Assembly (NCBI GenBank): GCA_001683735.1 | Contig: LUGG01000018.1 | Location: forward strand, 496,001-560,000 | From: Grifola frondosa | Lineage: Eukaryota; Basidiomycota; Agaricomycetes; Polyporales; Grifolaceae | Direction of reading: 5' to 3' | Length of the DNA: 64,000 bases | In this document: positions 57,819 through 64,000 of the stretch, piece after piece | How the letters are laid out: each line of letters begins with the position of its first letter | Numbering within the stretch: the stretch's first letter is position 1 | Made by a program: the position numbers and the translations under genes | The notes under the pieces: generated by a model | The model's database searches: none | What the model saw: only the letters and a program-made list of their open reading frames with translations | Told to the model about the DNA's origin: nothing

Positions 57819-60800
57819 ATGTCTAACGCCTCACTGCCTATGCAACAGCCCAACGCCCGCCCGAATCCACAGCGCAGGTTCAATTCCAGAGGCTATCCCT
57901 GCCCGAGTTGTGACCGCTGGTTCAGGAACAGCGCCGGGAGGACGAATCACTTTCGAAGTCAGCACGGGACAGCCTCACGAGAGATACTTTCACGGTTGGA
58001 GCAAGATGTCGAAGTCCCAGAATATGAAGTTCCGAATATTGAGATCGACCGTGCAAACCTTCCGGCCTCCGATTCAGATGCACCTGAAATGCATCCCGCA
58101 TGGTCCACAGATCCTCATGAAGATGATGCCGAAACTGATCACGCTTTGGAAGATGGCACCGAACAGTCTGCAAGCTCGGGATATTCTGAACCTGAAGAAT
58201 CCGGGGACGAAGCTCAATGCTCAGTGAATACTCCGGAGGGATCTGATAGCTCGGACGCGGAAGATGACGATGACGACGACGATTTTCCTTACGATGATGG
58301 TGACGAGTTGCCAGACTACGATCCAGCGGACCACCCACTTGAGGATGTAGCTCCTGAGGGTTTAACGACGGAATTTCATCCTATTATCAACGGTATGTTT
58401 CGTTTCCTCTTGACCTGATGTACCATTAACTGCTCTATTTCAGGGCAACCATGCGATAAGCACGGGATCGATCTACCTCCAAACACTCCCCCGACGCCAC
58501 CCACACCTCCCGCAGACGACGACTGGAGTCCGTACAAGGATCGAGTTGATTTCGAGACCGCAGATCTACTTTACAGACGTGCACAGATGGCCGGATCCAA
58601 CATCAAAGAGCTACTCGATTTGTGGGCGGCGACACTCTTGAAGCACAACGACGACCCACCTTTTTGTAATCATAAAGACCTATACCGCACAATTGATTCC
58701 ACCATTCTCGGAGACGTGAAGTGGGAGTCCTTTGTGATGAGTTATGAGGGGGAGAAGCCCGATCGCAATGTGCCGGCATGGATGACAGCCAGCTACGACG
58801 TATGGTTTAGGGACCCCCGAGAGGTGGTCCGAAATATGCTTGTGAGCACTGATTTTGATGGCGAGATTGACTACGCGCCACTCAGAGAATTTGTGGATGA
58901 CGAACGGAGGCTTAAGAATTTCATGGGCGGAGATTGGGCGTGGAGGCAGGCGGTGCGTATATTTCTTACCATGTCGAGTGTCTCATCTCAATTTATCCTA
59001 GGACGAAATTGCCAAGGATCCCGCAACAGCGGGCGCAGCATTCGTGCCTATTATCCTTGGAAGCGACAAGACAACTGTATCCGTTGCCACAGGGCAAAAC
59101 GAATATTATCCTCTTTATGCCTCAATAGGAAATGTGCACAACAATGTACGACGTGCACATCGCAACGCAGTTGCGCTTATCGGTTTCTTAGCTATACCTA
59201 AGAGTAAGTACATGTTTCACTTCATACTATATAAGCTTATTCAAAATCAATGCAGCCACTGTGATTACAAGGACGACGCCACGTTTCGCAAATTTCGTCG
59301 ACAGCTCTTCCATTCATCCTTATCACGGATTTACAACCCCTCAAACCTGGCATGACAACACCCGAAGTCGCACGATGTGCAGATGGTCATTTCCGGCGGG
59401 TAATATACGGCTTGGGCCCATATATTCGCTGATTACCCAAGCAAGCCCTCCTTGCATGTATTGTGCAAGGCTGGTCCCCAGGTATTTTATTTTCTATTCT
59501 GATTTTATATGTTTTATTCTGATTACCACAATCACAGATGTCGACCCATAAAAGCAATCTTGACGGCGCGGGTGTGGACGTCGAACACGCAAACATACTG
59601 ATGCACTCGTCGAGAATTTTGATTTGGGGATGCTGTGGGATGACTATGGTCTCGTAGGAGACATTGTGGTAGGTCAAATGTTCTTCTTTCAATATGTTCT
59701 CTTTTTTTTCTTTGTTCCGATGGTCCCGCACCTGCATTATTTCCATTTTTGGAAGTCCATAACTTCTACTCATCTTCTACGACGACGATCTTGCGTTCTG
59801 TGGCTGGAGGCCCAATCACGAACTATTCTCGTATGCCCTTTCATGTACTTCGGGAAACTACTTCAACAGTCCATATCCTTCCGCATAGTAACAGACAGGT
59901 GCGTATTTTCAACGTTGCGTGTGAAGCTACTGAAAATGCCGTGCTGCTCAGTAACAACTCGATCGCTCTTCACATTGAACATGCCGACATGGAGTGTAAC
60001 TCTTCTGCGCATCGCTATACAGCTGAACCTGGTAAGTCAAAACATATACTGAAATGGATGAATTGCTATCGTTACTAATTTGCTTGCGCAGACGCTGCAC
60101 AAGACGGCAGAGCATAGGTCATTTTATCATTTGGTAAGTTCCATGTAGCCTCAGTGCTATTGGTTGATCTTATGAGGACCTTCTAGCTAAACGGAGGCGG
60201 AGACCTGACGTATGAGCTTTGAGCTTTGGAGGCGAAGATCAGCGTATGTTCAAACTTATTTTTTGATTCATATTGTGTTTCTAATGAGTATGTATCGGCA
60301 GGTACAGGGTCTCGAATGCATTGTATCATACACACAAGCATGCGTCATGTGGTCTAGAGAGGCCACACCTTCGTATTCCCAGTGACGACGTAGTGCATGC
60401 CAAGATGATCTGCTTCTTTAATTATCTTTTCATTTTTTGTACCTTCTTGTTTCCGACTTTCTGAATTAGGTCGCTAATCATGTAATAACTTCAGCCATTC
60501 ACGAACGACTTCCCTCGTGCGGACATCCACGAGCTCATCGCACCCGACATCCTTCACCAACTTATCAAGGGAACCTTTAAGGATCATCTAGTTGACTGGG
60601 TTGAAACATACCTTGTGCAGACACATGGAAAAAGGCGCGCTCAGACTATTCTAGCCGATATCGACCACCGGTGAGTCCTGTAATTCTTTATCATCGCAAT
60701 GTCCCCTTACAGATGACATACGTAGTCTGGCTGTAGTACCTCCCTTCTCTGGACTTCGAAAGTTCCATGAAGGGCGCGAATTCAAGCAATGGACGGGGGA

Positions 60801-62244
60801 TGACTCCAAGGCATTGATGAAGGTGAGTAGGTGTTTTCGTTTGCAATGGCTGCAATTGATTAGCCTACCTATAGATCTATCTCCCTGCAATTGTGGGATA
60901 TGTACCGCGAGAAATGGTGCGTGCGATTCGAGCATTCGTAGAGTTTTGCTATCTTGTTCGGCGTAATGTTCACACGAATGAGACACTGCATCAATTGGCT
61001 GATGCGCTTGACCGGTTCTACCGGAATCGAGTCATTTTCCAAACAACCGGAGTCCGCCCGGAGGGGTTTTCTCTCCCTCGGCAACATTCTCTCCGTCATT
61101 ACAGGTATCTTATCTACGAGTTCGCGGCGCCCAATGGCCTATGTTCATCTATCACGGAATCAAAACACATCAAGGCGGTGAAGAAGCCATGGAGAAGATC
61201 AAACCGATTTCGTCCAATGGGTCAGATGCTTCTGAGTAATCAGAGACTCGACAAGCTTGCAGCATCACGCGTCGATTTCGCAAATCGGGGCATGCTCAAG
61301 GGCACATGTCTCTATGCAACGTTTCGTGCTCTGTGTATGTCCCATTCGACCTATCTTCAGTATTCTATTAACACAGTGATCTTTAATTCCAGACGAGAGC
61401 GAAGAAGAGGGTGCCACGTCTGAATCTGAAGCACCAAACATGCCGAAAAATCAGCCTCGCATGCAGGATGATGACGGAGCAGTGCCTGGTCCGACGGTAC
61501 TTGCATATGTCACAATGGCTGCTACTATTCGTGAGCTCTTAGTCTTGATGTATTCTCTTTCTACTCACATTGTCACTAGAACGGCAGCATAGCCGCAGAG
61601 CTATTGCGCTTGGCCGTGAGATCGGACATCCTCGACTTCCAGAGCTCATTCGGCGTTTTCTGTATGATCAACTGAATCCCAATAGTGCCATTTCAGGGAT
61701 GCAGGTACCTCTTGCGGAGTGCCCGGAATTCGATGAGATCATTTCAGTCTTCTATTCCGCTGCTGCAACATATTACGCACCGAGCGATCCTTCTGGAGTC
61801 GGCGGAATGCACCGCGAGCACATCCGTGCAACGCCAATGTGGTGGGGCATAGCGCCGAGATTTGACTGTGCGTTCGTCAACTTGGATAGGCATTCTAACC
61901 AAGCTGGAATCCACGGACTTGGAGTAGTCCGTATACACTTACTGTTTTCATTCAAGTTCCAGGATGTGACATATCCATGCGCTGTCGTGCGCTGGTTCCA
62001 ACGTATCGCAGATGAGCCCGATGAAGACACGGGGATGTATATCGTTCATCCTGAATGGCGAGGCCGCTCACCTGTTACCTCCGTTATCCATCTAGACACG
62101 ATCGTGCGCGCCGCACATCTGATCGGTGTATATGGAGACAAACCTGTTCCAGCGGACCTCACAAGTCATGAAGCCCTCGACGCGTTCCGCTACTTCTACG
62201 TTAACAAGTTTGCGGACCATCACACATTTGAGACGATTTTTTGA
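57819..62244 (+). CDS. Plavaka (CACTA-like) transposase, frameshifted
   Basis: About ten exons; the clear ones are 57,819-58,392, 58,444-58,952, 59,002-59,203, a block to 59,668, 60,495-60,671, then several to the last, about 61,580-62,244. It starts [20 protein letters not shown] with a C2H2 zinc finger ([26 protein letters not shown]) and an acidic linker. The transposase core follows: [162 protein letters not shown] and the end [16 protein letters not shown]. This is the Plavaka family of mushroom cut-and-paste elements. One-base breaks occur at 59,337-59,340, 59,426, 59,436-59,438 and about 59,580. A gap of 826 nt (59,669-60,494) replaces one expected short intron. Confidence 0.85.
59669..60494. 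other. 826-nt insertion or giant intron inside the transposase gene
   Basis: Flanked by the donor gtaggt after GLVGDIV and an acceptor ttcag before [14 protein letters not shown], which are adjacent in this protein family apart from a short intron. All other introns of the gene are about 50 nt. Inside, one frame (59,775-59,885) reads [20 protein letters not shown] then [11 protein letters not shown], which looks like real protein but is bounded by stops. Confidence 0.5.
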
Positions 62245-62439
62245 GGCTACCCATGACAATATCCTTGGCATCAGGTGCGTCACTGTGTTGTTCCTCTTCC
62301 ATCACACGCTCATTCAGGCCCAGATGAACATTTATTCAGTTCAAAGAACACGTTGTTATTCTCTCGCCATGAGCCGAGCTTTGATCCGATCCCTCATCTG
62401 TGCAATTCACTGTCACAATCGGTCCAAATTTTGCGGTGA

Positions 62440-63030
62440 CTTTGACATGCATTCCCTTTCTCACTCGCTACATATTGTGGTCCGAGTGCCTCACAAGCTC
62501 GGGCTCGTTGGCAACCACATGCTTCCAATATCACAGTATCATCAACCGCCACAGCTCCTTCGCGCATCTCTAGAGCCTATCTTTATAACCCAGCTTCCTC
62601 TGTCGCCTCTACGTCTTCATCAACCACCTATATCACGGATTCCGTGTTCTCCGCGCATATCCCGATACCCCGAATCGTCCCAAATTGCCGCCGCCTTGAA
62701 GCTTGCCATTTTGTCTATCTTTGTCAACATTTCGACCGCAATTTTCGCCAATGCTAGTTTATTCTGATTTTTAATACTGTCTTGTCTTGTCTCCTCCGAT
62801 CTCCACTCGATTCTGTCTTCTTTTTCTCGATTCTCAACATGCATGCCCTCTCTCACTCGCTCCCTGGTCGTGGTGCGAGTGCCTCGTGCGCTCGGGCCCG
62901 CTGGCAACCGTATGCCACTAATATCGCATTGTCATCAACCGCCACAGCGCCTTCGCGCATCTCTCCAGCCTCCCTTACTACCCCAGCTTCCTCTGTCGCC
63001 TCTACGTCTCCATCAACCATCTATATTCAA
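62440..63030. repeat. Diverged direct duplication, 390-bp spacing
   Basis: The stretch beginning TGCATTCCCTTTCTCACTCG at 62,450 recurs as TGCATGCCCTCTCTCACTCG at 62,840, and similarity continues for about 185 bp through GGCAACC, TCATCAACCGCCACAGC, CTTCGCGCATCTCT and CAGCTTCCTCTGTCGCCTCT. About a fifth of positions differ, so the duplication is old. Confidence 0.75.
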
Positions 63031-64000
63031 CCCTATTGCAAGGCAGAACGGCTCGAATGCTCTTCTCAATTGTCGGTGTCCAATCCTCTGCGAGATTCGC
63101 AGAAGGCAAGATATGTCACCTGACTTGTTGGTTAGTCCACAGTTCCTTCATTTCTTTTCCATCTAGTATAGATTGTTTGCACCAGCTGTCCAGCAAGTCC
63201 TCGTCTGTGGCGAATCTATGCTGGGCAGCTGTATCAGACAACCCCAATGCAGCGCATTGGAACACCGTCTACCCCACATTCTGTCGATAACCCGATCGAC
63301 GCTGACGCTGGCCATCTATAGATCAGGCTGTTCAGTGTCTCCGCGAAATATGGCATCCTGATGACATCCCAGCTGCCTTCACTTGCGGGTGTGGTGCGCT
63401 TTGCGCCCAGCCTCCCTCGTCCTCCCAAGTTGCCCCGCCGGTTGTTCAGGAAAATCTGTTTGTGACTCGCAACACCCAAATACCCTCTCCCATCACGCCT
63501 TCCATATGTTCCTCCCCTCCATCGCGACTTTCCGACGCAGACATTTCGATAGTTCAACCTGTCAACTGTTCGTGCACAAAGTCATTCGCTGCCCTCGTAC
63601 GTCCGCTGGCGTCTTCCAGACGCACTCTATCTAGAGGTCGTCCATGGCGTGCGTGAACAGTGCTAATACACTGGCTGAGCGAAGCATCCAGTCATGCAGG
63701 TGCCCATGCAGATACCCGTGCGTTTCATATGCCTCCTCCCGCAGGCAGAGCATGGACGCTGTTTACTCTTCTGGAACGATACATCTCCACTGGCTATCAC
63801 GCTCTAATGTTGCTGGTCACTGGGGCGTGCTCCTTCCCAAAGCAGAAGCTGCTTAAGTGCTTTAAATATCTTTCTGATGGGCGAGGGCAGGTTCCAGATG
63901 CGGACTTTGGGATGGTGTCGTTGTGGCCATGATCGACATCAGCGACAGGCGAAACGGGGAGCTTCGAGCGCAAGTGCGACAAGCTTTATCTCGCACCGGA
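62840..64000 (+). CDS. Possible partial gene at the right edge, unknown
   Basis: Several plus-strand frames are coding-like: ANLCWAAVSDNPNAAHWNTV (63,200-63,260), DQAVQCLREIWHPDDIPAAF then TCGCGALCAQPPSSSQVAPP (63,320-63,430) and, after a 46-nt candidate intron near 63,707-63,752, RAWTLFTLLERYISTGYHAL, FPKQKLLKCFKYLSDG (to 63,930). I could not join them into one clean model, no domain is recognised, and the gene could continue past the window. Confidence 0.28.

Larger units (their letters stand above)
57600..62300 (+). mobile_element. Plavaka DNA transposon, ends not resolved
   Basis: Defined by the transposase. The element must extend beyond it. If the divergent gene at 55.3-57.5 kb is part of the element, the left end would lie further left, near the A-rich region or the 158-bp repeat. 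I found no clear inverted repeats by eye. Confidence 0.45.

Noticed and set aside
1..64000. CRISPR arrays, bacterial operons, ribosome binding sites
   Set aside because: The window is eukaryotic and intron-rich; the repeats found are tandem without regular unique spacers.
1..64000. tRNA genes
   Set aside because: No stretch with convincing A and B boxes plus a cloverleaf was found by eye; a tRNAscan run would be decisive.

Overview
The window is nuclear DNA of a filamentous basidiomycete, most likely an agaricomycete. Genes are broken by many short GT-AG introns (mostly 47-65 nt). Two introns use GC-AG, and there is one 7-codon exon. The recognisable families (Iml1, PCL-type cyclin, Asi-like RING protein, KDZ and Plavaka transposases, NTPase-nuclease effectors of the Crinkler/RHS type) fit that group. 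I rebuilt exons by hand from splice sites and reading frame. No database search was possible.

Layout. 0-5.9 kb is gene-poor and holds fragments: one resembles the start of the gene at 40 kb, the other is the truncated 5' end of the effector gene at 32-35.7 kb. 5.9-31.7 kb is the housekeeping part: PCL/Pho80-like cyclin (-), a coiled-coil AT-hook protein (-), a DAL5-type MFS transporter (+) flanked by two paralogous secreted Kre9/Knh1-like proteins (-), a multipass RING E3 (-), a coiled-coil protein (+), a low-complexity protein (-), Iml1/DEPDC5 (+, GATOR1/SEACIT) and an FBXO31-like F-box protein (+). From 32 kb the region is accessory: the effector-like NTPase-nuclease (-), a four-TM protein (+), a conserved protein (-), a small PD-(D/E)XK-like protein (+), an apparently intact KDZ transposase (-), about 4 kb of repeats, a divergent pair (RNase H1 N-domain protein and a long unknown protein), another repeat block, and a second divergent pair made of an unknown conserved protein and a Plavaka transposase. 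The right edge carries a diverged 390-bp duplication and a possible partial gene.

Two themes stand out. First, recent mobility and duplication: two DNA-transposon families, five repeat arrays or duplications, a truncated effector copy and a paralogous fragment. Second, many otherwise conserved genes carry single-base frameshifts, mostly at short C/G runs and mostly -1. Because this includes the Iml1 gene, uncorrected assembly indels explain it better than widespread gene death. The KDZ transposase, MFS transporter, F-box protein and cyclin show no such breaks.
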